From Argentina anserina (taxonomy: Eukaryota; Streptophyta; Magnoliopsida; Rosales; Rosaceae), in the NCBI RefSeq assembly GCF_933775445.1, contig NC_065874.1, forward strand, positions 27,164,501 through 27,228,500: DNA of 64,000 nucleotides. Direction: 5' to 3'. The translations under genes were made by a program, and so were the position numbers. Below the pieces are notes generated by a model that saw only the letters and a list, made by a program, of their open reading frames with translations, did no database searches and was not told where the DNA came from. Positions 1 through 12,300 of the stretch are shown piece by piece. The first letter of the stretch is position 1. The number at the start of each line of letters is the position of its first letter.

Positions 1-604
1 AGTTTCAAATACGGCGTCCTACCTTCGATTGTGGGCTTTGAGGTATACTTGTTCATAGTGTTCCTGATTAAGTCTGTGTGTTCATTTTGCTTATTATATG
101 ATTTTCTCAATTCAGAGTGCTATATCTTAAATATATTTTTTATCGCGTTTACAGCTTGGCCCACTCAGAGTTGTCAACTGTATTCTATGAGAAAGTCCTT
201 CTCCTTGCCTGGGGGTGAGTTACAAGCTTTCTTCTTTATTACGGCATACATGCATTTCAGACTTTTATTCTTCTCTGAAAAAGTAATATTTTATTTTCCC
301 ACATTTTATCTGATCAGAATCTTTAAGTTGCTACGTATGACTTTGCACTGGTATATCAATTACTAATGGGTTCTCTGGGAAAAATAATTATAACAGGTAC
401 GACAGTTTTATCATCCGGTTAATAGGATTAGCAGTTTTTGCCTTTGCAACTGCCTTCATATTGCTCATGATGGAGACACTCAGTGCTTTTCTTCATGCCT
501 TGCGTCTTCATTGGGTGGAATTTCAAAATAAGTTCTACTTTGGTGATGGGTATAAGTTCAAACCTTTTTCCTTTGCATCTTTAGCTACTGAGGATGAAGA
601 TTAG
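1..604 (+). CDS. VHA-a: V-type proton ATPase subunit a, C-terminal end (partial, three exons)
   Basis: This is the 3' end of the gene for subunit a of the membrane (Vo) sector of the vacuolar H+-ATPase, which forms the proton half-channels with the c-ring in tonoplast or endomembranes. Exons read at 1-42, 155-214 and 397-604, with GT/AG borders at 43/154 and 215/396. In frame they give [13 protein letters not shown], then [14 protein letters not shown], then a transmembrane stretch ending in [20 protein letters not shown]. That last motif is the hallmark of the subunit a C-terminus in plants. The protein ends TEDED before TAG at 602-604, the usual place for the family. Nothing is broken in the visible part; the rest of the gene lies left of the window. 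The exact isoform (a1, a2 or a3) cannot be told from this tail. Confidence 0.95.
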
Positions 605-1224
605 TCCGCTTGTGTACCAGTTATCTTAGGCACAGGTACTTGTCAAGCCCGGAATGCAGTCTATAGAATCTCATTTTTTGGGTGGCAGAGTAAGAAAGTG
701 CATGCCATCGTTTCTCGATTTTGACCTAGAAATGTAAAGTCCTGGCTCATATTGCTTTGGTGTGTTGGTTGGTACAAAAGGGTTCCACAGTCATGGTTGC
801 TCTTCACAGGTGTATTTACTTGATTGTATTTCTTTTTATCTCGAAGGGAAGGGAGGGGATTAGATTCACCAATTGTAAAGAAGAGCTTGGTAGTCTTAAT
901 ACCAGGTAGGCTTTTCAGGGATCTTAGCTTATTTAGTTTACACATACAAGCACGTGAAGTGCGGATTTTGCAGGGAACTGACCTCGAATTCTTTATAAAT
1001 ATTGGTGTAGAAGTCTAGTTTTGAATCACAATCTTAAAAGAAATTCATTTGTAAAAGCATTGATCATTGTGCACCTATGGCAAAGCATACTTTCTGATGT
1101 GGTCTTTATCTTTGAACACGTTCTCTATATAAAATGCGAGAGATTGAGAAAGCAATCACCCTTATAATCGAATTAGTTTGGCTCCTTTCTTCCGTGTTAC
1201 TGATATTCATCCATAATTCTAGCT
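605..1224. other. 3' UTR and flank of the VHA-a gene
   Basis: There is no coding signal here. The first 400 bases or so probably hold the 3' UTR and polyadenylation site of the upstream ATPase gene, with AT-rich stretches such as the one near 990. The short ORFs on both strands have no recognisable composition or homology. Confidence 0.5.
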
Positions 1225-1575
1225 TGACAATTAGAATCCATTATCTGCCATACAAGAAGCAAATATGAAGGTAGTGCTACGACCTTGAGCTGTGGTTTAT
1301 AATGTCATGAAAGGCAACTCAGTTTCTTTTGAAAGGTATGCAAGTATCTTTTTTGGTTTCCCAGGAAATACATCTCCTCTTGGGAGATGACTATATTTTC
1401 GAACCGCGTCGGACCGCGATAACAGCCGCGTCGGACCGCCGGGTTATGACGGATAAGCTCTCTCTCCCAATACTGATTTCTTCATTCACAAGGCTCGAAC
1501 TCGAGACTTGCTTAAGGGGAACAAGCTCCTTTCCACTTGAACCACAAGTGTTGGTAAAGCAATGGAGATGCACCT
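1225..1575. other. Left edge of segmental duplication, with inserted filler
   Basis: About 1228-1320 matches 24835-24920 at the nucleotide level (shared word 'catacaagaagcaaatatg'), which marks where the left copy of the DCAF8/RRM duplication begins. About 1385-1560 has no counterpart in the right copy. It looks like the tail of an inserted repetitive sequence, with GC-rich 'gcgtcggaccgc' occurring twice. I see no gene in it. Confidence 0.5.
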
Positions 1576-2061
1576 TCATTTGCTGTAGGGAGTCCAGAGC
1601 TTTATATTGTATTCCAATCCGCAGGTTGCAATGACAGGATCATGCGGATGCGGCTGAACGTCATGTACTTGTCGAGAATCGCCGGACATCACACGAATTA
1701 GTTCACCGCCGTTCTTCTTCCATATGAATATTTGGCCGCCGTAACTAACTCCCACTTGCGTCATACTAATCATTAGGCCCGAAAAAATTCACATTACAGA
1801 AGTTTTTATTTCTATGACCACCGTAAAATTCCGGAATGTCAAGCTCCTTTAGGTCTGTAGGTCAGTACGTCGGAGAAACTGCGGCCATAATTCCAGATTC
1901 TTCTGGAACAGATAAATGAGCTCATCACTGTAGCTCACCGGAGTTAGAGTGCCAACCCTGAAATATAACATTCGTTTGTAGGTTTTAGGTGAGCAAAGCG
2001 CCTGGGCAGCCGTAGCCCCGTCTCTGGGTTGCAAATATAGCTTTAAGTCGCATTTTGTCAC
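1576..2061 (-). pseudogene. DCAF8-like WD40 protein remnant, copy A
   Basis: The minus strand encodes pieces typical of DDB1- and CUL4-associated factor 8 (DCAF8), a WD40 substrate receptor for CUL4 ubiquitin ligases. Visible motifs are SDELIYLFQKN (about 1890-1925), GGQIFIWKKNGGELIRVM and PHPHDPVIATCG, ending in a blade with NIKLWTP. The gene is dead: the two blades lie in different frames, and the 5' exon (about 1950-2061) is fused straight to C-terminal sequence. All middle exons present in the paralog at 24950-28570 are missing. Family membership is secure from the motifs. The size of the deletion is inferred from comparison with copy B. Confidence 0.8.
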
Positions 2062-3600
2062 GGTGAAGAAGCAAACTTAGGTACAGAGAGAAATTGTATT
2101 AAGGAGCTCTTAAGGGTAAAAAGAATAAAAAGGAAGGATGGTTTGGATGGAAGAGATGATTAGATGCTCTAATTTAGTCACTAAACTAGTCGGAGATTAC
2201 TTGGAGTCTCATGCATATATTTAGAAGGGTACAGTATCCTACATGGAATCAAACTTTTTTTGCTAGCTGGATTATGCCGCCGAATACTTCACCAGCAAAG
2301 AGCTAACCCAGCTGATTCATTAATTTCTTGATTGATTTAATTATATATCCGAAACCCCAATTTTTTTTTACAATTCCAGTTTGATCAACCCGATGGATTT
2401 TGAGAGAGAAATAATTCATAATCCATAATCCATATTGCAATATTATTTCCACTGTGAAGACAATGAAACAAACTTATAGAAATAATAGTGTATTTACGAT
2501 GAAGAACATGAAGAGAAAACCCTAGTGTCACAGTGAGAAAGAGGAGAGAAAGAAAGTTACGATGGGCAGCAAAAGTGAGGGAGCGAAGTTGCACCCAAAG
2601 GTGGGAGAGAGTTCGGTGCCATCCGAAGTCCAAACCAGTAACTCCTCTTAAATCTTGTCCGATGACGTCAAAAAGTACGCCGTCCAACCAGGAGCCAGGA
2701 AAAACAAATTTCAAGGGCGCATGTGTTTATAGAATTACAACATGAAAGATTGCTTATTCTTGATGATTCTTGTATGCGAATTACAAACCTTCATCCTCTT
2801 AATACTCTTAATAAACAGTTAATTTGGGTTTATTACTGAAGTAGTTTATTTTTGTAATAAATCATTTTGATTAATTATTAATTAGTCTTCCTACAAACGC
2901 TTTGCGCATGTGGAAAAGCTGTGCTTACACGTGTGCTTATTTTGTTTCAGGTTTATAATCATGAATTAATACAAATAAATTCAGAGTTTTTAGCGAGTTG
3001 ACATTGACATATGAGCATTTTCAAATTGTGCCTGAAATAGTAGCATGTAGAAACCCAATATGTTTGCATTTTGTCGCATCATTGGCACGAACAATAATAC
3101 GACACAGCTTTATGGGTTCAGTCTAGTGCAACTTCGGAGTAAGTTATCAGGTGGTGCCAATTTCAAGGGGTGTGAAAAGAAAAACACACTGGTATGTGTA
3201 ATTACTGTAGTACATCGAAAATACTAGGAAATTTTTCAGTGCACAGCCTATATAGATACACAAGTGATCCTACCCGTTCATTCCTCCGCGTAGAGTTAGT
3301 TTGGGTTCACACTCTAACTCAGCAGAAAAATGGCCAGTGAGGTTGAGTAGAAATTCCTCAATTCTTTAATCTATCTTTGGACTTTGGGCCACAACAACAT
3401 ATTTTTCATCCTATGATATCTTCGCAGTTTTGGGCCACAATACTAACAAAATGATAACATATAAAATGACCCAGCTCTGATTTTTGTTTCTTTTTCGGTT
3501 TTACAAAGCGTAGGTCGGTTTAAAAGTTGTCTTGTTTTCAATTACGCACAGATTAATAAAACATAACAGCGCAGTAGTAACAACAAGTATTAAATAATAT
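2062..3600. other. Duplicated 5' flanks between DCAF8 copy A and the RRM-like pseudogene
   Basis: This is a divergent intergenic region shared with about 28571-30200. Examples are the block around 2150-2310 (GAAGAGATGATT... and CTGGATTATGCCGCCG) and the stretch around 2530-2720. It would have held the promoters of both divergent genes. The ORFs on either strand are not conserved between the two copies, so I do not call them as genes. Confidence 0.6.
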
Positions 3601-3631
3601 TTGAATATGAGAAAAGCGGGGGTAAACCGCC

Positions 3632-3641
3632 TTTATAAATA
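3632..3641 (+). promoter_or_regulatory. TATA box of RRM-like pseudogene
   Basis: TTTATAAATA lies about 150 bases before the ATG at 3790. It is embedded in a block (GTAAACCGCC..TTATAAATACCCA.CGTGTCAAAA) that is nearly identical upstream of the intact paralog at 30384, so the core promoter was duplicated with the gene. Confidence 0.6.
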
Positions 3642-3789
3642 CCCAACGTGTCAAAAGAGAACCCCTAAACCCCTGAAACCAAAACCCAGAGAAACCCAAG
3701 AACATCAAGAAAACCCAGAAACAAAAAACCAGAGCTTTCATTCTGCATTTCAAGGGTGTTCTCCATTTCCCAAGAAAGCATCAAAATCA

Positions 3790-5484
3790 ATGGCAACAAT
3801 GGCATCACTGGCGTCCAGGAAGATCACCCGACACACCAACGCCGAAATTCAGAAGCTGTATCTGAGAGCCCTCCGAGACCCAGAAGTGAGTCGTGAAATG
3901 GCAGTCCATGCTCTGGCCCTCTGGTCTTACCTGGATACTGTGATTCCCCATTGCAGGTTCCAAGGCAGCATGATCCACATTTCCAATAATCCCCACCGTT
4001 TCAGAGAATGCATCATGGAAGCAATGTCTGCTGTGGGGCATTTGTTCGCCCAAGAAGGCGCCACTGAATGAGGTTGATCAGGTCCTTCTACTCAAAACCC
4101 GCACCGTCGTTTATACAACTGGAACTTCAAGCTGCTGCCCCTTTTCATCCTCAAAGAACAAACAGGCGGGAGGTTCCTTGTTTCTGCAACAATGTGTCAG
4201 AATCTCTGTGAAGAGCTTGGGCCCAGGCATCAGCAAGAAGAAGAAGAAGAAGAAGAAGAAGTCATTGGTCATGTGGGTGACAGAACCATGGAGATCAATT
4301 TCACTCCGAAAGACCCTGTTCCAAAGGCTGACATTTATCAGCACATAACCAGGTGAAACGTTATTGTCAACATAGATTTCTACGGTTCTTGAGTTTACCT
4401 TTATCTTCAATAATGCCATTTCTTGGATTTTACAGCAAGTTTGGTAACTGCATAGAAACCATAGTCACCAGAGAAGATGACCCCCTCATGAACCACATAC
4501 TGGCAGAATAGTCTTGAGAAGTTACCGAGATGTCTCGAGGGTCATGGAAGGAACTTTTTACAGCACTGTAATGGCAGAGATCAAGGGCAGGAAACTGTGG
4601 TTCACCAAGAAGAGCAAGCCAGACCAAGAAGCTCAGGATGAAATGGGCAACCAAGAGGAGGAGGAAGAAGGCATTGGTGATGTGGACGACAGAACCTTAG
4701 TAATCATCTTCAATGACAAAGGAGGCCCTGTTCCAAAAGCTGACATTCGTAGGTATATAACCAGGTACAATTCTATTGTCAACACACTTCTGTAGTGCTT
4801 AAAGTAATAAGCTTTACATTCGATAATGCCTTTTCATGGTTTTCACAAAATGTTTGGCCGCTGCATTGAAAGTATTATCACGGGAGAAGATGAACCTCTC
4901 TTGCTTCCACACACTGCCTCAGTAGTAGTCTTGCGAACACCCCAAGATGTCACGAGGATCATGGAACAAAGTGCTTGCAACCATCTTCTGGCCTACATAA
5001 ACGGCAACAAGTCCTGAACCAGCAAGAAGAACTGTCACGAAACTGCGCCCAAACCACACCAAGAAGAAGGAATTGGTGATCTGGGGGACAGAACCTTGAA
5101 GATCCATTTTGAAATAAGGTATCATGTTCCTGAGGCTGACATTCATGAACACCTTACCAGGTTAAACAAAATAAATAAAAAAGTTTAATCAACATAGATT
5201 TCTAGAGTCCTTGAGTCCTTTACCTTCAATAATGGAAATTCTTGGTTTTTTTCAGGGAGTTTGGCCACTGCATCGAAGACATTGTCACTGAAGACGATGA
5301 CCCCCACATGCCTCGACACACTGGCTTTATAGTCCTGCAAACTCGCCAGGATGTAACAAGGGTTATGAAAGGAACAGATATCAACACTAGAAAGGTCACC
5401 ATTGAGGGCACAAACATGTGGATCAGAAAAGCAGTATAAAGCTGGTGAAGAAGAAGATCAGTGACTTTTGGACAGAATGGTAAC
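3790..5484 (+). pseudogene. RRM-like repeat protein, degenerate paralog with three RRM-like units
   Basis: This is the paralog of the intact gene at 30384. Exon 1 starts MATMASLASRK at 3790 and encodes one helical module (ALALWSYLDTVIPHCRFQ) that stops at 4069-4071; the homology continues in shifted frames to the splice donor after 4352. Later exons are about 4436-4764, 4848-5160 and 5256-5439. Each internal exon joins the second half of one RRM-like unit (FG.CIE.I...VLRT..DVTRVM) to the first half of the next (DRTLEI...ADI..YITR), so three units are visible. Defects: a frameshift/stop in exon 1, in-frame stops near 4511 and 5015, a lost acceptor AG before 4848 (TTTCACAAAATG where the paralog has TTTACAG), and an early stop at 5437. 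A run of GAA codons (4233-4260) encodes poly-glutamate. It has only one N-terminal module against two in the intact gene. Confidence 0.8.
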
Positions 5485-7104
5485 AAATTTCCTAGTCACA
5501 TACAAAAGAGATAATAATCTTAGCTCTCCATATCCGCTTGTAGTTGGTTAAAAGGTTCACTGAGAGTAGCAAAGCAATGAGTAAAATCTCTGAGAAAACA
5601 TGTATAAAGTTGAAAACTATTATCTTTTCCCAGTCAATTATTCATAAAAGTAGAGTAATTGATTTGTGGCTGTATGTGCTCAACATTGTCTGTGAAGTAA
5701 TATGTGTAGAGATGAAACTTGCATATATTCCTAGTTATTGATTGGAGTTTGTATGTGCTCAGGCAGTGTCTATTTTCAGTAAAGAAGTAGAATTTTATAT
5801 GAGCTAATGCACCGTTTATTATCAGTGAAAGTAGCTATTGGTGTTTGTATGTGTTCATGCATTCTTAGTTGTCCCTAGTACTAGATAAGCTACAACGGTA
5901 TATATATCACTTAATACATGATTAGTTGCAAGTATATATTCTGAAACCAAAACAGATGAGTAGCCAACTTTTGGTCTCAAATTCGAAAAACAATTACCTT
6001 AAAACAGTAGGCTTTAGTTGATGGGAGACTGCAAACTTTGAAACCAGTTCTCTTCTTTCTTCCCACCTCCATTTCACTGATACAGAAATGGAATTCAGGG
6101 TTCCTAATCGATTAGCCAAGATACATTGGAGTACCAGACAAGATGTTGTACTCCTAAATTGACCTTGAACTACTGCAGAAGCTAAACATGACTAACACGC
6201 AAAGAGAACTGCAATTTGGGAAAAACAGAGTGCATTAATAATGAGAAGTTCGGCAAATAATTTTGAGGGTCACTATTGATATTTTGCAGCATATATAACT
6301 TCATAGTAATTTAGAAGGTAAGAACAAGGTTCATAGTCGGGCTTCTTTTGGTGAATTGTATAGTGGAAAAGTAAAAAAAAAAAAAAACAAATGTCATGGG
6401 TTTCCTGCTGTATTTTGCAACTGTTGGTATGGATGGCCAGCCTAATGGTGGCTGGATGCTTTTGAATTTTGATAGAAAATATGTTTGCAGTCGAAGCTAA
6501 AACTAGTCAGAATATAGTATGTTTCTTGCTAAAAACGCCAATGGTAGTAACATTTTGGGAGTAATTCTTTATTGGAAGATCAGGTTACTCCTAATCCAAA
6601 ACAAAGCTTAATACAATAAGCAGAAATGGAAAAAAATGGTTCAGTTTTTTGGCCCACACTCATTGCTTGAAACAAAAATGATTATATTAGAAAGAGGCTT
6701 GGATGTTCATTAACGCAAAACCGTGTGTGAAGGCAAAAAAGAATGCCTTTTGAGACTTAATGAAAAGCTTACAGCAATGAAGAATGTGGATTTCAACGAA
6801 TTGGGACTTTAGAAGATCTACAACGTCACCATCCTAACCCAATGGCACCTGTTTATCTAAGAAGCTAAAACCAGTACAAAAAAGTTAAAAGGGTTTATAG
6901 CAGAACAAGTTTTGAGGTAATTCTAAGAGTTCTTTTCAACAAACCTCTCATACGAATATATGCATATTGGGAAGATAATTGGTTCAAAGAGAACTAGAAC
7001 CGCAGAAGAATAAGAAAGATGTAAACTTGCCTGTATCGCAGATCCCATCTCGATTCATCTCTCACGGAAACAATCATAGTCTGATATTACAAAGCAATAA
7101 TGAT
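5485..7104. other. 3' flank of RRM-like pseudogene (duplicated)
   Basis: This non-coding AT-rich sequence aligns with about 32190-34490, for example at 5527-5750 versus 32235-32460 and 6970-7100 versus 34385-34485. Conservation starts at the stop codon and runs on, so 3' UTR and downstream spacer were duplicated together. No separate gene is supported. The homology stops near 7104, where a LINE is inserted. Confidence 0.65.
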
Positions 7105-8767
7105 GATTTGCATATAATTCGGTGGGAAATTGCTAGTTTGGTCGGGTCCTTTGATGACTTGCTTTTCAGGGAGAGTGTTGCGCACAATTTCATGAGGCTA
7201 TTTTGCTTCAAGAGAAATTTTTATGTGATAAATCAAGGATAAAATGGATTAATGAAGGTGACCAAAACTCTTCTTTCTTCAATGCTGTAACGACCCCAAA
7301 ATTTCGAGCCTAAAAACTCAAAATTCTAAAGTCGTTAAACACAAATAATCTCAAATAAACCGAAATCATTTAAGTGTAACAGCGGATCAATTCTGAGTTC
7401 TCAATACAACTCAGACAACCAATTATTACAACCCAAATTATAATCCATACACAAGATGGAAATGTAATAATTCTCACAAAACACTCACAAATCTCACAAA
7501 TGAAAATACACAAATCCTCACACACGAATCCATGCTAAAATCTCACCACAAGTAGGATCCGAACGACTTCGAGCCTCTGTAGTCGTCACTCAACCTCCAC
7601 TAATCAGCACCTGCAGAATTATCCCCTACACCATCGAATTGGTGCACCGGGATTGTAAACACAAACCCGGTAAGCTTATAGCTCGTATGAGTAAAATCAA
7701 AATACAGTTCGCATATTAATATATACGAAAGATCACAAAACAACAAATATAAATGCCCCCATGAGCCAATGGTCAGCCCATCTGGTTGACCCAAAGAAAT
7801 ATGAAATAAAAAGCTCATGAGGAAATTAAGTAACCCTTCTGGTTACCCAATGCATTTATAATACGGGTACCAAGAACGCTGGTACACATCTGTTACCCCT
7901 CTCGTAATACACCGTTGATATTGGATAGCCACCCGCTACCCAACATCCAAAATACACCGAGTACCCATGAGCAGATAACCACCCGTTACCTCGCATGCAG
8001 TACTAAGGCAGACAGACTAGAGCTCTAACTGTATCGTAACTTTCGCCCGGCCAAAGGCTAGGTTTCGACTTGCCAAACACGTACAATAATCTCACATCAT
8101 ATTGTACCAAAAATCAGGTCCGAAGACAATTCACATTTTAACAATCTCAATGTTAAAAATCACGTACAATAATCCCACATCATATTGTACAATTCAAATC
8201 ACATGCTCAATATAATCACATTAAAATCATAACAGTATATTATATAGCAAACTATATATATTCGTTCTTATTTACCATTTATACAATATATATATAATCC
8301 ACTATATCTTATACATGTCATATTTCACTACACATGCTCATTTCTCACTTCCGTCATCGAAATGACTATTTTTAATGAATTAATAACAGTATGTAATTTA
8401 ATGAACTATATATATAATATGTACTTATTACCATTATACTGTATATATGTAGTCCACTAAATTATATACATGTTGTAATTCATTTGATAAACACACTTGC
8501 AAAAATGTTGAATCACCACGAGGGTAGATTCGTAATTCAGTGAGATTTTACTCACCTTATCGACTCGAGCGTAAATCCTCAATTCCCGATGATAATTCCT
8601 TTCCTCGATTAATGATCACCTTAAAAGAATAAGAAAAGAATTTAGAATCGTTTCGTAAACCTTTAAATGCCAAAACAGTAATAAACGGTTACTGTTCAGC
8701 AATTTTGGTTTATACGAAGTTACTGTTCACTGTTCACTATTCACGGTTACTGTACAATACTCAATTA

Positions 8768-9015
8768 ATACGTATTTCTGTACGTATAAATAATATATAC
8801 GTATTTCTGTACGTATAAATAATATATACGTATTTCTGTACGTATAAATATTAATACGTATTTCTGTACGTATAAATATTAATTCGTATTTCTGTACGTA
8901 TAAATATTAATACGTATTTCTGTACGTATAAATATTAATACGTATTTCTGTACGTATAAATATTAATACGTATTTCTGTACGTATAACTATTAATACGTA
9001 TTTCTGTACGTATAC
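8768..9015. repeat. Tandem repeat, about 28-bp unit, within LTR
   Basis: About nine to ten copies of a unit containing ACGTATTTCTGTACGTATAA occur head to tail, with 28-29 bp spacing. The unit is itself partly palindromic (TACGTA...TACGTA). The related LTRs at 41880-41990 and 47950-48040 carry only a few irregular copies, so the array expanded in this copy. Confidence 0.85.
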
Positions 9016-9224
9016 GTACGATTTAAATGTAAATACAAATTCAGTAAATAAAATTTACTAAATTACCCTTTTACAAATTACTTTTTACATTTACTGAAAG
9101 TAATTTATAATTACATTTACCGAAGGTAAAATTTAATTACATTTACCGTAGTAAATAAAAATTACATTTACATTTACCGTACACAGTAAATTACCAAAAT
9201 ACCCCTATCGGAAAACATTTTCAC

Positions 9225-9310
9225 ACCGCCGCACGTGGCGGCGCGTGTGGCACACGCGCCACCTCCGGCGGGCCGCGCGTGGGGCCCACGCGCCGAGGCT
9301 AACCACGGCG
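9225..9310. other. GC island with palindromes and G-box in LTR
   Basis: A short GC-rich tract sits in AT-rich LTR DNA. It contains CCGCACGTGGCGGCG (with the CACGTG core) and a near-perfect palindrome GCGCGTGGGGCCCACGCGC. Equivalent tracts occur at about 42175-42235 and 48270-48345 in the other LTRs. It may be part of the LTR promoter; that is inference. Confidence 0.5.
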
Positions 9311-12300
9311 CGTATCACGCCACCGCCGCCTCCAAAACCACCCTCTCTTCCTCCTCTACTTCCCCACGGTCTCCGACCACCCATAGCTTGCCCCCTACTC
9401 CCTCACACGCCGCCTCTAGGCGGCGGTACCCCTCTCCCCCAACCCACCTCAAACTCCCACAAATCCATTCAAAAATTCAACAACATCAACACCACAACTC
9501 GATTCGTTCATCCCTTACCTCGATTGAGCCGTGGGGAGCGCCGGAGGAGCTTGGCAGCGGCGGAGGGAATCTGCAGAAACTTTGCAGCGTCCTTGCGATC
9601 TCACGGCGGCGAGGCACGAGCTAGCGGGCTGGAGGATGGCTGAGGGTGACCTTGCGGCGACGTAGAGAGGGGCGGTGTACTTCACGGCGGCTCGGAGACG
9701 GTGAATCGAAGGGGAGAATTTCGGAGAAGGAGAGGAGAAGAAAATCGGGGAGAGAGAGAGAGTTGAGAGCGGCGGGATGAGAGAGAAGGGAAAAGAGGGT
9801 TTCTGATTAAGGAAACCCTAATCCCATAATTATCTATTTATACTAGTTTCCAAATCGGAAACTAACTTCCGACGTTAATAACTTTTACCTCCGACGTCCG
9901 ATTCGAACGCGTCACATATCCACGAACTCGTATCGACGAGCTCTACAACTTCCGTGAAGAAAGTTTTCACAACCGAGCAACGAAATAAAAGTCAATAAAT
10001 TCGTTCGGAAACGTAACGTTTTCTTATTAAACGTTCTCGGAACGTTTCCGTTCCCGTTTCGTAACTTTTGCAAGCAATCATATTCGGTTTAAATCAAACT
10101 TCGCAACTTAATAGAATTTAATTCAATTCAAATAATGTTTGAAAACGAGGGTTATTACAAATGCAATGGTTAAAGTCCGGTAACTTAAACAGTCATTATC
10201 AATTATGAGAGATGAAAACAACATTATTGATGACCCAAAAGAGATTAGTGATCATGTGGTAAATTATTTCAATGACCTCTTCACAACAGATTCTTTTGTA
10301 AGAGACACTGGTCTAGTTTCTCAGGTAATTCATAATCTTGTGACTACTGAGGATAATGTTATGTTAACAGTCATTCTCATATCTGAGGAAATATTTCAGA
10401 TTATGTGTTCCATGGATCATAATAGCTCTCCAGGTCCAGATGGTTTTGGTAGAATTTTTTTAATGAACACCTTGGTCAGTTGTTGGTGTAGAGGTAGTCC
10501 AAGTTGTTCATAGTTTTTTCAATACTGGATACATTCTCCCCCACTTCAATTCCAATTTAATGATCTTGATTCCTAAAGTCCTTGGAAAAAACACTGTAAT
10601 GTAGTTGCGTCCTATTGCTATGGTGAATTTATTTTCAAGCTTATCACAAAGATTTTAGCTGACCGTTTGGGAAGTATTGCTACTTGGATTATTTCACCTA
10701 ATCAAAGTGTTTTTCTTTGAGGCCGCACTATTGCAGACCTCATTATATTGACTTCAAAATGCATTAACCTCCTGATCGTAATTGTAAGGGCGGTAACATT
10801 GCAATTAAGTTTGATGTGCAAAACGTATTTGACACGCTTGATTGAGGTTTCTTACTTCGGGTTTTGAAGGCTTTTGGTTTTTCAGATCCTTTTTGTGACT
10901 GGATTAAAGCAATTTTGGGGTCTGCACACTTATCAATTTTAGTTAATGGTGAGATGGAACGGTTTTTTCCTTGTTCTCGAGGTGTTCGTCAAGGAGATAT
11001 TTTTGTCATCTATTCTCTTTTGTCTTGGGGAAGAGGTTTTACGTAGAGCTCTCACTAAGCTGGCTGAGGATTGACTTATTAATTTACTGTCAGCTTCTCT
11101 TAGTATTACTTCACCCTCGCATGTTCTATTTCCAGATGACATTATGGTTTTTATGCAGGGTACCAAGAGATTTTTGAAGAATCTAATGAAGTTTTTATGA
11201 AGGAATATGGCTTGAATTCAGAGCAAAGAGTCAATAAATCTAAATCGGTAGACGCTTTGTTATTCGGAAAATTTTGGGTGTCAAGCATGGGTCTCTTTCA
11301 TTCACATACCTTGAGGTTCCGATTTTCCAGGGACGTTCTAAGAGGGTGTATTTTCAGGCCATTGCAGATAGAGTAAGATACAAGTTTTCCTCATGGAAAG
11401 GTTCAATTTTGTCGCAAGCGGGTAGGCTACAACTTATTCAGTCAGTGATTCAAGGCATTTTGGTTTATAGTTTTCAGATTTATGAGTGGCCGGCTGGTTT
11501 ACTTCATGACCTTCAATCTTGGATCATAAACTTTTTTTTGGACTGGAAACCCTTTGAAAATAGGTATGCCTCTTGTTGCTTGGCGTCACTATTTTAAACT
11601 CAAAGAGGAAGGAGGCTTGAGGTTACGTGATATATTTGAGGCTGATCGTGCTCTTCTAATAAAAAGATGTTGGGAGATGCTCTCTTCTTCCTCTCCAGCC
11701 TCTATTTTGCTTAGAGCTCGTTTTTTGAACGATGATTTCCAACCTATAAAGTCTTACAAGAGATCTTCAGTCTGGTTAGGTCTCAAAAAAGTTTGGCCAA
11801 TGTTTTTAAATTCTTTGCATTAGAATGTTGATGATGGTAAGAGGATATCTTTTTGACAAGATAATTAGTTGGGTGAGCCTTTTGCTACTAGTGTTGGAGT
11901 AAGTGACTCTATTCCACTTCATACTAAGGTGAATGATGTTATTGTTGATTCTCATTAGGTTCTCCTAGCAGATTTTATTTCTTCATTCCCTCAATCATCA
12001 GAAAAAATAAAGCGCATTGCTCTGCCTGATGCACACACATCTGACTCTCTTTTATGGCCGCACTCAAGAATTCTGATAACAAAAATTTTTTTTGTTTTCT
12101 TCTCAAATCATGGTGAGCATAAAGATTTGGGTAAAGTGATATAGAGTAAAGCAATTCAACCCTGGAAAACTCTTGTTGTTTGGAAGGCTCTTCATGGGCG
12201 TTTACTAATGGATGATGTTTTACAACGGCGAGGTTTTTCACTTCCATCTCGTTGCTCCTTTTGTGAAAGTCATGCGGAATCAGGTACACATATTCTTTTG

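Larger units (their letters stand above)
7286..10159 (-). mobile_element. Solo LTR of a Gypsy-type element, inserted in the LINE
   Basis: The element starts TGTAACGACCCC at 7286 and ends GGGTTATTACA at 10159. It is flanked on both sides by the 5-bp target duplication AATGC (7281-7285 and 10160-10164). The same terminal sequences bound the LTRs of the Gypsy element at 40345-49346, which fixes its identity and orientation (LTR reading on the minus strand). At 2874 bp it is as long as that element's intact LTR. The LINE reading frame resumes directly after it (FFNA then MVKV). No internal region remains, so this is a product of LTR-LTR recombination. ORFs inside it, including proline/arginine-rich ones near 9235-9643, are by-products of its GC island. 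Confidence 0.9.

Noticed and set aside
31..366. 111-residue ORF at the left edge
   Set aside because: It runs through introns of the VHA-a gene in a different frame from the exons.
9235..9643. Two overlapping 130-residue Pro/Arg/Ser-rich ORFs
   Set aside because: They lie in the GC island of a solo LTR, are not conserved in frame in the sister LTRs, and are antisense to LTR transcription.
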